DNA from: Candidatus Desulfovibrio intestinipullorum
GTDB lineage: Bacteria; Desulfobacterota; Desulfovibrionia; Desulfovibrionales; Desulfovibrionaceae
DNA length: 52,251 nucleotides
NCBI GenBank assembly: GCA_019113165.1
Contig: DXHV01000078.1
Coordinates: forward strand, 1-52,251
Reading direction: 5' to 3'
Each line of letters starts with the position of its first letter. Position 1 is the first letter of the stretch. Shown here in pieces: positions 18,691-27,276 of the stretch. Under the pieces are notes generated by a model. It had not been told where the DNA came from and made no database searches. It was given only the letters and a program-made list of their open reading frames with translations. A program made the translations under genes and the position numbers.

Positions 18691-18719
18691 GCCCTTCCTG
18701 CCCTGTCGGCAGGAAGGGC
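18691..18719. terminator. Perfect 12-bp stem-loop between lipoprotein gene and fbp
   Basis: GCCCTTCCTGCC (18691-18702) pairs with GGCAGGAAGGGC (18708-18719) around a 5-nt loop. It lies 17 bp past the lipoprotein stop and 73 bp before fbp. There is no T-run, so it may be a weak terminator or an mRNA processing or stability hairpin. Confidence 0.5.
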
Positions 18720-18791
18720 TTCCCCCGTTATCCGCGGAATACCCGATCCTGTCCCCGAGAGGGGCTGGCGGGCCAGTCAAGGAAGATGCTT

Positions 18792-19796
18792 ATGGCTGAC
18801 GTAACAGTAACCGAATACCTCCTTCTGCATCAGAAGCGCTCTCCCCATGCAACCGGCAAGTTCACGGGTCTGCTCTACGACCTCATCCTGTCCGGCAAAT
18901 CCATTTCCCGCCGCATCAGCCAGGCCGGCCTGCTCGATATCCTGGGCGGCACGGGCGTTGTGAACGTGCAGGGCGAGGCTGTGCAGAAAATCGACGACAT
19001 AGCCAATCGCATTCTCATCTACCGCATGGAACGCTGCGGTGCCATGTGTGCCATGTCGAGCGAGGAAAACCCCGATCTCATCCGCATCGGACCCGAATTT
19101 CCCCGCGGCGACTACATCATGATCTTCGATCCTCTGGACGGCTCCTCCAACATGGATGTGAACGTCAATATCGGCACCATCTTCTCCATCTACCGCCGTC
19201 CCGAAGGGAAGACCGGCGAGGTGACCCTGGACGAAGTGCTGCGCCCCGGTACCGAGCAGGTGGCTGCCGGCTACTTCCTCTACGGCCCCTCCACCATGCT
19301 GGTGCTCTCCACCGGCGCCGGCGTGCACGGCTTTACCTTTGACCCCGGCGTGGGCGAATTCCTGCTCTCTCATCCCAACATGACCATTCCGGAACAGGGC
19401 TGGATCTATTCCTGCAACGAGGGCTACCGCGAAAAATGGAGCAAGGCGGCCTTCGAGTCCGTGGAATACTTCCACAAGGCGCCCTCCTCCAAGGGCGGCA
19501 GCTACTCCGCCCGCTACGTGGGCTCCCTGGTGGCCGACTTCCACCGTACCCTCATCTACGGCGGCATCTACCTCTATCCCGAATACAAGGATCGTCCCAA
19601 CGGCAAGCTGCGCCTCATGTGCGAGGCCAATCCCCTGGCCTTCCTGGCCGAGCAGGCCGGCGGCGCTGCCTCGGACGGCCACGGCCGCATTCTGGAAAAA
19701 CAGCCCGATGCCCTGCACTGCCGCACACCCCTCTTCATCGGATCGAAGAAGGACGTGGCAGCCGTGGAAGCCATCTACGCCCGCAACGCTCAGTAA
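18792..19796 (+). CDS. fbp: Class I fructose-1,6-bisphosphatase
   Basis: Fbp removes the 1-phosphate of fructose-1,6-bisphosphate, the gluconeogenic counter-reaction to the phosphofructokinase encoded near 49 kb. The metal-binding signature FDPLDGSSN (about 112-120) is perfect. The substrate-binding block [19 protein letters not shown] and the C-terminal [12 protein letters not shown] are present. Length is 334 residues, normal. Of two ATGs (18786 and 18792), the second sits at the better distance from AAGGAA. tsaD begins 12 bp after the stop, so the two genes very probably share a transcript. Confidence 0.95.
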   Translation: MADVTVTEYLLLHQKRSPHATGKFTGLLYDLILSGKSISRRISQAGLLDILGGTGVVNVQGEAVQKIDDIANRILIYRMERCGAMCAMSSEENPDLIRIGPEFPRGDYIMIFDPLDGSSNMDVNVNIGTIFSIYRRPEGKTGEVTLDEVLRPGTEQVAAGYFLYGPSTMLVLSTGAGVHGFTFDPGVGEFLLSHPNMTIPEQGWIYSCNEGYREKWSKAAFESVEYFHKAPSSKGGSYSARYVGSLVADFHRTLIYGGIYLYPEYKDRPNGKLRLMCEANPLAFLAEQAGGAASDGHGRILEKQPDALHCRTPLFIGSKKDVAAVEAIYARNAQ

Positions 19797-19808
19797 CAAG
19801 GGGACAGC

Positions 19809-20870
19809 ATGCTGGTTCTCGGCATAGAATCGTCCTGTGACGAGACAGGCCTTGCCCTGGTGGAGGACGGCAGACTGAAGGATGCCGTCCTCGCCTCCCA
19901 GGCTGACATCCATGCCCTGTTTGGGGGCGTGGTGCCGGAACTGGCCAGTCGCGAACATCTGCGCTTCATGGGACCGCTCTTTGACATCCTCATGGAGCGC
20001 CAGCATCTTTCGCCTGCGGATCTGGACGCCGTGGCCGTGGCCAGGGGGCCCGGCCTGCTGGGCTGCCTTTTGGTGGGCACGGCCTTTGCCAAGGGCCTGT
20101 GCCTTGGCACAAAGGCACGCCTCCTTGGCGTCAACCACATCATGGCCCATCTGCTGGCCTGCGGCCTTGAAAACGAGCTGACCTTTCCGGCCATAGGGCT
20201 TCTTGTGTCCGGCGGTCACAGCAATATCTATGTCTTCAGAAGTCCGGTAGACGCCGAACAGCTGGGGCGCACCCTGGACGATGCCGCCGGCGAGGCCTTT
20301 GACAAGTGCGGCAAGATCCTGGGCCTGGCCTATCCTGGCGGAAAGCTTCTGGATGCCCTGGCCCGCAGGGGCAGGGCGGACCGCCACCTCTTCCCCAGGC
20401 CCTATCTCGACAACGACAACCTGGACTTCAGCTTCAGCGGCCTCAAGACAGCCGTGGCCCTGCATGTGGAGCACCATCTGTCCCAGGCGTCCTGGCCAAG
20501 ACCGCTTACGGATGTCCATGACGCGCCGCAGGAGCTCTGCGACTGCTGCGCCTCCTTCAACCTGGCCGTGGTGGACACATTGCAGGCCAAGGTGGAGCGC
20601 GCCCTGGCGCGCTATCCATACGTGAAGACCCTGCTTCTGGCAGGGGGTGTGGCGGCCAACAGCCTGCTCAGGGAGCGCATGACCGCCTTCATGGAAAAAA
20701 GGGGTGGTCGGGCCATCATGCCACGATCTTCCTTGTGCACGGACAATGCGGCCATGATAGCCTATGCCGGCTGGTGCGCCCTGAAGGAAGGCTATGCCAG
20801 CGACCTCTCCCTGGAAGCCGTGCCCAGGGGCCGCAGCATCCCGCAGGACTGGGTGAAGCTCCCAGCCTGA
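19809..20870 (+). CDS. tsaD: tRNA N6-threonylcarbamoyladenosine transferase subunit TsaD
   Basis: TsaD transfers the threonylcarbamoyl group to A37 of ANN-decoding tRNAs, with TsaB and TsaE. The ASKHA-fold motifs are complete: LGIESSCDETG at the start, the metal-binding NHIMAHLLA (HxxxH), LVSGGHSNIY, DDAAGEAFDK, LGLAYPGG, LLAGGVAANSLLR and CTDNAAMIA. Length is 353 residues. AAGGGGA lies just before the ATG. Coupling to fbp is by spacing only, with no known functional link. It is essential in many bacteria. Confidence 0.96.
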   Translation: MLVLGIESSCDETGLALVEDGRLKDAVLASQADIHALFGGVVPELASREHLRFMGPLFDILMERQHLSPADLDAVAVARGPGLLGCLLVGTAFAKGLCLGTKARLLGVNHIMAHLLACGLENELTFPAIGLLVSGGHSNIYVFRSPVDAEQLGRTLDDAAGEAFDKCGKILGLAYPGGKLLDALARRGRADRHLFPRPYLDNDNLDFSFSGLKTAVALHVEHHLSQASWPRPLTDVHDAPQELCDCCASFNLAVVDTLQAKVERALARYPYVKTLLLAGGVAANSLLRERMTAFMEKRGGRAIMPRSSLCTDNAAMIAYAGWCALKEGYASDLSLEAVPRGRSIPQDWVKLPA

Positions 20871-21182
20871 GCGGCTGGGACCCGAACAGGAGCCCCGTTT
20901 CCGTGCCGGTTCCGGTGCCAGGCCGGTATCCGGTCAGTGCCGGATCCCGTGCCGGCTCCTTTGTCAGCCCCGGGCCAATGAATCATTTTTCACAAGGGAT
21001 TGCAGCTGCCTGCATGCCCAGCCCCGGTCTTCCTGCTTCTTGACAAGACAGGGGACGGCATCTATCTCTTAGGGGACACTTGCGGTCCGTGCATGCGGCC
21101 CTTGTGTTGTCCTTATCCTCATTCTCGAATTCAGCACCTTACTGGTCTATTACCACCAGTCTACCCATAAAGGAGAATCTCC
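20871..21182. other. Spacer with CCGGT-rich repeats and the trx promoter region
   Basis: The first part (20895-20960) is a run of short repeats built on CCGGTTCCGGTGCC. The second holds a sigma-70-like promoter (21040-21068) followed by a leader of about 105 nt before trxA. No gene is seen. Confidence 0.5.
21040..21068 (+). promoter_or_regulatory. Candidate sigma-70 promoter of trxA-trxB-bamD
   Basis: A perfect -35 TTGACA (21040-21045) is separated by 17 bp from a -10-like TATCTC (21063-21068). It is the best match in the spacer and correctly oriented. It implies a 5' leader of about 105 nt. Assignment is by eye. Confidence 0.5.
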
Positions 21183-21500
21183 ATGGCTGATCAGATCAAC
21201 GATTCCGCATTTGACGAGTCTGTCCTCAAATCCGACCTTCCTGTCCTTGTGGACTTCTGGGCTCCCTGGTGCGGTCCCTGCCGTGCCGTGGGCCCCATTG
21301 TCGATGAAATCAGCAAGGAATACGCCGACCGTCTGCGCGTGTTCAAGATGAACGTGGACGAGAATCCTGCCACTCCGGCCAAGTACGGCATCCGCGCCAT
21401 CCCCACCCTGATTCTCTTCAAGGATGGCCAGGTGGTTGCCCAGCACACCGGCTCCATGCCCAAGGACGACATCGCCAGGATCATTGACGCCGCTCTGTAA
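21183..21500 (+). CDS. trxA: Thioredoxin
   Basis: This is a small thiol-disulfide reductant of the cytoplasm, reduced by the TrxB encoded next to it. The active site WCGPC is at 29-33, in the context VLVDFWAPWCGPCRAVGPI. The cis-Pro loop AIPTLILFKDG is intact. At 105 residues it is a minimal classical thioredoxin. AAGGAGA precedes the ATG. trxB starts 18 bp after the stop, so the pair forms a complete thioredoxin system in one transcription unit. Confidence 0.97.
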   Translation: MADQINDSAFDESVLKSDLPVLVDFWAPWCGPCRAVGPIVDEISKEYADRLRVFKMNVDENPATPAKYGIRAIPTLILFKDGQVVAQHTGSMPKDDIARIIDAAL

Positions 21501-21518
21501 TCAGGAGTGTTGTGAGCC

Positions 21519-22436
21519 ATGTTTGACGCAGCAGTAATAGGTGGCGGCCCGGCTGGCATCACGGCGGCCATGTATCTGGTTCGCTCCGGGTGCTCGGTGA
21601 TTTTGTTCGAGTCCCTGACCATGGGCGGCCAGATCCTGACCACGGATTCCCTGGAGAACTACCCCGGCATGCCCAGGGGCATCAAGGGCTGGGAACTTGC
21701 GGACCTCTTTGCCGCCCATCTTGACGGGCTCAGTCTGGAGCGCAAGACCAGCGCCGTGCTGGGCATAGAAGGCAGCGCAGGCGCGTTCAGCCTGCGGACA
21801 TCCGACGGCGAGGTGCAGGCCAGAAGTGTGGTCATCTGTTCCGGTGCGTCACACAGGCCCCTGGGCGTGGACGGCGAAGCGCGTCTGCGCGGCCGCGGCG
21901 TCTCCTACTGTGCCATCTGCGACGGCAACTTCTTCAGGGGCCGTCCCGTGGCCGTGGTCGGCGGCGGCAACTCTGCCCTGGAAGAGGCGCTCTATCTCTC
22001 CAAGATTGTCTCCCACCTCTATCTCATCCACAGGCGCGATCAGTTCCGGGGTGCCGAAATCTATCAGAAGCGCGTCCTGGAAACGCCCAATATCGAGCCT
22101 GTGCTCTCCGCCACGGTGGAGGAGCTGCACGGTGCCTCGGATCTCGAGAGCATTACCGTGCGTGACCTCAAGACCGGCACCCTGCGCAATCTGACCGTGG
22201 ACGGCCTGTTCATCTTCGTGGGCATGCAGGCCAACACGGACTTTGTGCCGGCAGGCGTGCAGATGGAGCGGGGCTTCATCGTCACGGACACCGAAATGCG
22301 TACCAGCGTCCCCGGCATCTTTGCTGCGGGCGATGTGCGTGCAAAACTTTGTCGGCAGGTTGTCACTGCCGCCGGGGATGGCGCAACTGCAGCGCAGGCG
22401 GCCTTCCTCTTCCTGGAAGAGCTCAATGCTAAGTAA
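21519..22436 (+). CDS. trxB: Thioredoxin reductase
   Basis: This flavoprotein passes electrons from NAD(P)H to thioredoxin. The FAD-binding VIGGGPAGITAAMYL is at the N-terminus, the redox-active CAIC at 131-134 (SYCAICDGNFF), the nucleotide-binding VVGGGNSALEEALYL near 147-161, and the FAD motif GIFAAGDVRAKL near the C-terminus. The middle basic motif HRRDQFR, which in classical enzymes helps select NADPH, is present. Length is 305 residues. The stop overlaps the bamD start by 11 bp. Confidence 0.96.
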   Translation: MFDAAVIGGGPAGITAAMYLVRSGCSVILFESLTMGGQILTTDSLENYPGMPRGIKGWELADLFAAHLDGLSLERKTSAVLGIEGSAGAFSLRTSDGEVQARSVVICSGASHRPLGVDGEARLRGRGVSYCAICDGNFFRGRPVAVVGGGNSALEEALYLSKIVSHLYLIHRRDQFRGAEIYQKRVLETPNIEPVLSATVEELHGASDLESITVRDLKTGTLRNLTVDGLFIFVGMQANTDFVPAGVQMERGFIVTDTEMRTSVPGIFAAGDVRAKLCRQVVTAAGDGATAAQAAFLFLEELNAK

Positions 22437-23157
22437 ACTGCTTCGTCCCCTGGTCCTTCTCGTGTCGCTGGCCTGCGTTTCCGGCTGCGGTATCATAGAC
22501 ATGGTCTATCTGCCTCCGGCAGAAGATACTGCCCAGGAAATCTACGAGGCCGCCAACGACGCCATGGCCGAGAAGAATTATGTGCGTGCCGTGGAGCTCT
22601 ACAACAAGCTCCGCGATGCCTATCCCTTCAGCCCCTACACGACGGAAGCCGAACTCTCCCTGGGCGACGCCTACTACCTTGATGGCGAGTACGTCCTTGC
22701 AGCCGAAACCTACAAGGACTTCGAATCGCTCCATCCGAGACACAAGGCCATAGAGTACGTGCTCTACCAGATCGGCATGTCCCTGCAGCGGCAGTTCCGC
22801 TCCATCGACAGGCCGACCACGGAACTGCAGGAAGCCTGCGCCTACTACGAGCGTCTGCTGCAGCAGTATCCGAACTCGCAGTACGCCAAGGCTGCCCGCG
22901 AGCGCATCCTGGAATGCCGCAGGTCCATGGCTGAGCACGAGCTCTACATTGCCGACATGTTCTGGCACATGAACAAGTACGGTCCTGCCTGGCACAGGTA
23001 CACCTATGTGACCGAAAACTTCCAGGACGTGCCGGATGTGGCCGAACACGCGGCTTCCAAGGCCGTGGTCGCCTACCGCGAGTACTCGGCCCAGCGCAAC
23101 GAAGAGCGCCGGGAAAGCCGCGAGGGCACCTGGAAGGACTGGTTCCGCTGGCTCTAG
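22426..23157 (+). CDS. bamD: Outer membrane assembly lipoprotein BamD
   Basis: BamD is the essential lipoprotein of the BAM complex that inserts beta-barrel proteins such as the porin at the end of this window. A signal peptide ends in the lipobox VSGC (Cys about 17). TPR-like repeats follow: AANDAMAEKNYVRAVELYNKL, PYTTEAELSLGDAYYLDGEY, the YQIGMSLQRQF segment and YYERLLQQYPNSQYAKAA. Length is 243 residues. The ATG at 22426 lies inside the end of trxB and has GGAAGAG before it. Linking bamD to trxAB suggests only co-transcription. Two hairpins follow the stop. Confidence 0.92.
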   Translation: MLSKLLRPLVLLVSLACVSGCGIIDMVYLPPAEDTAQEIYEAANDAMAEKNYVRAVELYNKLRDAYPFSPYTTEAELSLGDAYYLDGEYVLAAETYKDFESLHPRHKAIEYVLYQIGMSLQRQFRSIDRPTTELQEACAYYERLLQQYPNSQYAKAARERILECRRSMAEHELYIADMFWHMNKYGPAWHRYTYVTENFQDVPDVAEHAASKAVVAYREYSAQRNEERRESREGTWKDWFRWL

Positions 23158-23481
23158 ACAACAGGGTGTGCAGGGCAGTTCCTGCCGTGCACACAAACAA
23201 GACATACATGAACGAAAAGGAGGCTTTGTGCCTCCTTTTCGCGTCTGTGGGGTCCAGAAAACTGTCTTGAAATTCAGAATCTTCGGATTGGGCCGCCAGG
23301 CCGTCGGCCGTGTCGTCTCCCGGACCGTCCGGCAGGCAGGACCCGGGGCCGTCGCTTGGCGGGCGCCGGCCCGCTGTGCCCCCGGGCGTGCGACAGCCTT
23401 TTGGGCTTGCCACTTCCCCCTGGATTCACTTTCCCCTTTTTCACCATGCGTCCGACGTTTCGGACAAGCGGAGTTTTGTCT
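23158..23481. other. Spacer between bamD and the cation-efflux gene
   Basis: After the terminator the spacer is G/C-rich and shows no gene. The frame of the cation-efflux protein stays open upstream to about 23356 but lacks family sequence there. Confidence 0.4.
23213..23241 (+). terminator. Intrinsic terminator after bamD
   Basis: A perfect 12-bp stem (CGAAAAGGAGGC, 23213-23224, with 23230-23241) surrounds the loop TTTGT. The stem has an A-rich 5' arm and T-rich 3' arm, so it could work in both directions. A second hairpin (about 23166-23194) lies between it and the bamD stop. Confidence 0.75.
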
Positions 23482-25062
23482 ATGCAATCCTCTCCCAAGC
23501 TTTTGAAGGAACAGGAACTCGCGGCGTCCGAGGCGCTCTACGAGTCTCCGGTCCATGTGGCCGAAAAACAGAAGGCCAGGGCTGCCCTCTACAGTCTGCT
23601 GGCTGCCGTCTTTCTCACCTCCGTCAAGGTCAGCGTGGGCCTGTACACCAACAGTCTGGCCATCCTCTCCGAGGCCCTGCACAGCGGCCTCGACCTGGTG
23701 GCAGCCCTCATGACCTGGTACGCCATCCGCGTCTCGGCCAGGCCCGCCGACAGGCACCATCCCTATGGCCACGGCAAGATGGAAAACCTCTCGGCCCTGG
23801 CCGAGACGGTGCTGCTCTTCATTGTCTGCGCCTATGTGGGCTACGAGGGCGTGCACAGAATCATGGACGGCTCCAGTCCGGTGGTCCCCTCGCTCTGGGG
23901 CGTGGGCGTCATGCTGCTCTCCATGGCCATTGACATCAACAGGGTCCGCCATCTGCGCAAGGTGGCCAAGGAGACCAACTCCCAGGCCCTGGAAGCCGAT
24001 GCCCTGCACTTTTCCACGGACATTCTCTCAAGTGCCGTGGTCTTCCTGGGCGTGCTGGCCGTGTGGCTTGCCGACGTGCTCAAGCTCCCGCCGGAGCTGC
24101 GCGCCCTGATCCATCAGGCCGATACCGTGGCAGCCCTTATCGTGGCCCTCATCATCTTCAAGGTGAGCCTGACCATGGCCCGCAGGGCCGTGGACTTCCT
24201 GCTCGATGCGGCGCCGGAGGACGCGCTGGAGCAGATTGAAAAGTCCGTCGTGCAGGTGGAGGGCGTCTGCTCCCTGGATCGCCTGCGCATGCGCTCGGCC
24301 GGAGCCGGTACCTTTGTGGACCTCTCCGTGGCCGTGGATCCCCATCTGCGCGTGAGCGACGGCCACCGCATAGCGAGCGAGGTGGAGGCCCATGTGTGCA
24401 GCATCGTGCCCGGCGCCGACGTGGTGGTGCATGTGGATCCCTACAACGGTGCGGGCAGTGATCAGACGACCTTCGGCCTGATACAGTCCGCGGCCAGAAC
24501 CCATGAGCTCGACGTGCACGATGTGCACATATTGCACGAGAGCGACGGCACCGAAGCGGCCATGGCCCATGTGGAATTTCCCGGACGCACGAGCTTTGGC
24601 CGCGCCTACGATCGCTGCAAGGCCTTCGAGGCGGACATCGCCCAAAAGCACCCCCAGGTGCATCTGCTCACCCATATCGAACCCAGTGCCAGCGAGCAGA
24701 ACGCACAGGTCCTGGATGCCGAGAAGGACAAGCTGGCAGGCTTTGTGGCCGAACGGGTGCAGGCCTGCTGCGACCGCGAGCCCCTGGTCTTTGGCATGCA
24801 TGCCCTGACCCTGCGCAGGACGGCAGACGGCCTGAACGTCTCCTTCCACTGCCTCATAAGCGGCATATTGTCCGTGCAGGAGGTGCATGACATCACTGTG
24901 CGCATGGAAAAATCCCTGCGCGAGGAAATACCGCTCCTGGACAACATTCTGGTGCACATGGAACCGCAGCTGCCGGGCGAAGACGCCCGCTGCCACGAGC
25001 CGCAGGGTGCGGCCGGGCAGGGCGCCCAGAGCGGCCAGACCGCCCAGGCCGCCCGGGGCTAG
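23482..25062 (+). CDS. Cation diffusion facilitator transporter with three C-terminal ZT-dimer-like units
   Basis: CDF proteins export Zn, Fe, Co or Mn by proton exchange across the inner membrane. The six-helix part (about 33-225) has the metal-site HxxxD pairs in TM2 (His67, Asp71) and TM5 (His176, Asp180), and the HHPYGHGKMENL loop. A usual CDF has one cytoplasmic ZT-dimer domain and about 300 residues; this one has 526. Its cytoplasmic part seems to hold three similar units (about 235-325, 330-405 and 415-505), with HVDP, HIEP and HMEP at equivalent ends. A Gln/Gly/Ala-rich tail closes it. The start at 23482 has CGGAG upstream. Metal specificity is not evident. Confidence 0.85.
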   Translation: MQSSPKLLKEQELAASEALYESPVHVAEKQKARAALYSLLAAVFLTSVKVSVGLYTNSLAILSEALHSGLDLVAALMTWYAIRVSARPADRHHPYGHGKMENLSALAETVLLFIVCAYVGYEGVHRIMDGSSPVVPSLWGVGVMLLSMAIDINRVRHLRKVAKETNSQALEADALHFSTDILSSAVVFLGVLAVWLADVLKLPPELRALIHQADTVAALIVALIIFKVSLTMARRAVDFLLDAAPEDALEQIEKSVVQVEGVCSLDRLRMRSAGAGTFVDLSVAVDPHLRVSDGHRIASEVEAHVCSIVPGADVVVHVDPYNGAGSDQTTFGLIQSAARTHELDVHDVHILHESDGTEAAMAHVEFPGRTSFGRAYDRCKAFEADIAQKHPQVHLLTHIEPSASEQNAQVLDAEKDKLAGFVAERVQACCDREPLVFGMHALTLRRTADGLNVSFHCLISGILSVQEVHDITVRMEKSLREEIPLLDNILVHMEPQLPGEDARCHEPQGAAGQGAQSGQTAQAARG

Positions 25063-25123
25063 CAAGCGGGACCTCCAGACAGGGTGTCCAGGACGCCCCT
25101 GGTGCCCTGGAGAAGGATCAAAC

Positions 25124-25171
25124 AGCGCGTTCCTGATCGCAGGGGCCAACCTCTGCGATCAGGAACGCGCT
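25124..25171 (+). terminator. Terminator of the cation-efflux gene
   Basis: A perfect 19-bp stem (25124-25142 with 25153-25171) closes a 10-nt loop, followed by TTCTC. It begins about 60 bp past the stop. Confidence 0.7.
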
Positions 25172-25192
25172 TTCTCACAGGGAGGTGAGCGT

Positions 25193-25660
25193 GTGAGCAG
25201 TCTGTTCGAGGAACCACAAGGCCAGGGAACTGCGGCAGCACTTTTTTCGGGACGAGTGTTCCCCCATGGCGGCCTTTGCCGGCATCTTCCAGGAGCAGGG
25301 CTTTGTTCTTCGCTGCGCATCTCACGGGAAAGAGCTGCAGCGGCTTTTTGAGAAATGGGTGATCACCCTGCTGCGCACTACCTCTTCGGACCGAGATGTG
25401 TCCGCCATTGCCCACGAGATCGGTCCTGTTGTCCTGGGCCATTCCCTTGAGGACGCCCGCTGGATGGTACGGGCCGGAGGGCACGGCACTCTCTCAGGGA
25501 TCGGCAGGCCAGCGTCTTTGCGGCAGAACTGCTCATGCCGAGGGAAGCATTCTGCCGGGTGTGCAGGACGTGCGGCAACGACGTGACCCGGGTTGCCTTT
25601 CACTTTGGCGTCTCTCCAGCTGCCGCAGGCGTGCGCATGGCCATCCTGGGGCTTGAGTGA
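25193..25660 (+). pseudogene. ImmA/IrrE-family (M78) metallopeptidase, frameshifted
   Basis: ImmA/IrrE peptidases cleave repressors, often as partners of XRE regulators on mobile elements or in stress responses. The middle frame (25197 to about 25500) reads HKARELRQHFFRDE, ITLLRTTSSDRDVSAIAHE and VVLGHSLEDARWMV. The C-terminal frame then shifts by one base to give DRQASVFAAELLMPREAF and FGVSPAAAGVRM, ending at the TGA 25658-25660. This is the family's HExxH...RQAxxFAAELLMP pattern. A second shift near 25210-25225 separates a GTG start at 25193 (GGGAGG upstream) from the rest. The zinc motif HEIGH reads HEIGP here, so even a repaired protein would lack one ligand. Confidence 0.72.
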
Positions 25661-25769
25661 AAGACCTGCCCAAAGAGAGACAGGCGGGCAGGCAGGGCAG
25701 GGCTGGACAGGGCGCTCAGGGCCAGGCGCACGGCAGGGACACGAACAGGGGCTCTGGTTCGTGTGCCAC

Positions 25770-26306
25770 TCAGAGCTCCCGGCCCATGGCATAGGCCCGC
25801 TCTGGATAGTTTGTTCGCTCTATGTCTTCGCGGTTCCTGCAGCCAAAGGCCAGCAGCAGATTGCGATCCTTCCAGCCCAGGTATCTGGCTGTTTCCCGGA
25901 ACGTGGCCACGGCGCCGTCAAAGACCGTGGGCACGACGCTTGCTCCGGCCATCAGCAGGATGGTTTGCTTGCCGGAACCCGCAAGAAGGCTGTCAATGGC
26001 GCGGAAGCGGTCGATGACCATGCGCAGCTGCGAGCTCATGGAGTGATAGTAGAGGGGCGAGACAAGGACAACCAGATCCGCCCTGACGAGATCGGGATAG
26101 AGCGTCTGCATGTCGTCCTGTATGGCACAGGATTGCACGCCTCTCTGACAGGTATTGCAGCCACGACAGGGATGCACCTCCCTGAAGGCCGCATCAAAGC
26201 GCACGACCGTGTGCCCGCCTCTCTGGGCCCCCTCCACAAAGTTGTCTGCCAGCAGGGACGTGGTGCCCTGCTGGCGGGGACTGCCAGTGAGAACAACAAT
26301 ATGCAT
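25770..26306 (-). CDS. Iron-sulfur flavoprotein-like NAD(P)H-dependent reductase
   Basis: A 178-residue flavodoxin-fold protein of the NADPH-dependent FMN reductase superfamily. It opens with VVLTGSPRQQGTTSLL (FMN phosphate loop) and has the SPLYYHSMSSQLRMVIDR block, typical of iron-sulfur flavoproteins and related reductases. HPCRGCNTCQRGVQSC gives Cys47, 50, 53 and 60, a Cx2Cx2Cx6C pattern that fits the compact 4Fe-4S site of Isf-type proteins from anaerobes. AGGAG sits eight bases before the ATG. Its nearest neighbours are a pseudogene and a non-coding stretch, so its electron partner is unknown. Plausible jobs are oxygen or quinone reduction in an anaerobe; this is inference. Confidence 0.85.
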   Translation of the reverse strand: MHIVVLTGSPRQQGTTSLLADNFVEGAQRGGHTVVRFDAAFREVHPCRGCNTCQRGVQSCAIQDDMQTLYPDLVRADLVVLVSPLYYHSMSSQLRMVIDRFRAIDSLLAGSGKQTILLMAGASVVPTVFDGAVATFRETARYLGWKDRNLLLAFGCRNREDIERTNYPERAYAMGREL

Positions 26307-26895
26307 GGCCAGACTCCTATTGGGTGTATGTGTGGTGGGAGCACTGCTCCGGAACGCTTCGTTGAGGATTTTGCCGACTTGTTAGTGGCTCTTTGGCTCG
26401 TTGCCTCGTTGCAGGCGCTGCCCCTGAGCCTTTTCGCAAAGGCAGGTCCTGCGTGACAGGCAGGGGCAGACGTCGTTCTGCCCGGCGGTCCGTCTGGCCC
26501 ATACGGGCTGTCTCGCCTGTCTGCCGCCCCTCTGGCTGATCCGCAGCCCTGCGGGCGTCCTTCACTTTTCTGCAGGCAGCTGCACGCTGCCCTGCCGCCG
26601 GGAGACAGACTCGGCCAGGCAAGACGACCAGGTGCTCAAAGGCCCCTGGCAGATGGCAGACGAGACGGGCAGGATCCACCCTGTGCAGACACATTGTGCC
26701 CAGCAAGTCCGACCCGGAGCCGGTGCGAGCGCAGGGAATATGCAGCGGACGCGCAAAACGGCTCGCTTCCCCTGGCACTGCGCGTCCAGGAAACTCGATC
26801 TGTTCGCCTGCTGGAGCTGAGGCCAGATCAAGGCCCGATCATGACCTGATCAGGCCCTGCTCCTGCAGGCGATCCTTGTCCTCAGCTCCTTGTCC
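26307..26895. other. Spacer of about 590 bp, no gene recognised
   Basis: Several open frames cross it but none shows family sequence or a ribosome site. A small hairpin GGCCcGATCA/TGATCaGGCC (about 26831-26855) lies just past the small membrane-protein gene on the minus strand and may terminate it. Confidence 0.4.
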
Positions 26896-27165
26896 TCAGT
26901 TGCCGGTATTTTCCAGAATGTAGATGATGGCCAGGAAGATGACTACGGTCTGCACCAGCATGAGACCGGCCACCCAGCTGATAATGGACCACTTGAGCTC
27001 CCGGACCTGGCGGCGCACGTATTCCACGGCCTCGGTGTTCCACTCCACGTTCTCGTACAGGTGCAGCACCTCGCGCTTGGAATCAAGGCGCAGGACGTAT
27101 CGGCCAAGGACAAGATAGCCAATGACAAGCAGTCCCACGACTGCAGCAAGAATCCAGATGATCAT
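26896..27165 (-). CDS. Small two-helix membrane protein of unknown function
   Basis: This 89-residue protein has hydrophobic helices at about 2-20 and 60-84, joined by a charged helical segment (DSKREVLHLYENVEWNTEAVEYVRRQVRELKW) that should lie in the cytoplasm or periplasm. No family is recognised. GAGGAG lies nine bases before the ATG, and codon use matches neighbouring genes, which supports it as real. It is downstream of engB on the same strand, 112 bp away, and may be co-transcribed. Confidence 0.7.
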   Translation of the reverse strand: MIIWILAAVVGLLVIGYLVLGRYVLRLDSKREVLHLYENVEWNTEAVEYVRRQVRELKWSIISWVAGLMLVQTVVIFLAIIYILENTGN

Positions 27166-27276
27166 GTCCGTGCTCCTCGTTTGCGGGCAGCAGTGCAGGG
27201 ATCAGCGTGCCTGAGCCATGTGCCCGGGCATCCGTCCCTGTTGCCCCGTTCTTCCTTGTGTCGCCCTGTGTACTGC

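Noticed and set aside
18777..20519. 580-codon minus-strand frame opposite fbp and tsaD
   Set aside because: It crosses two recognised plus-strand genes and has no motifs.
22429..24009. 526-codon minus-strand frame opposite bamD and the cation-efflux gene
   Set aside because: It crosses a terminator and two recognised genes; no motifs.
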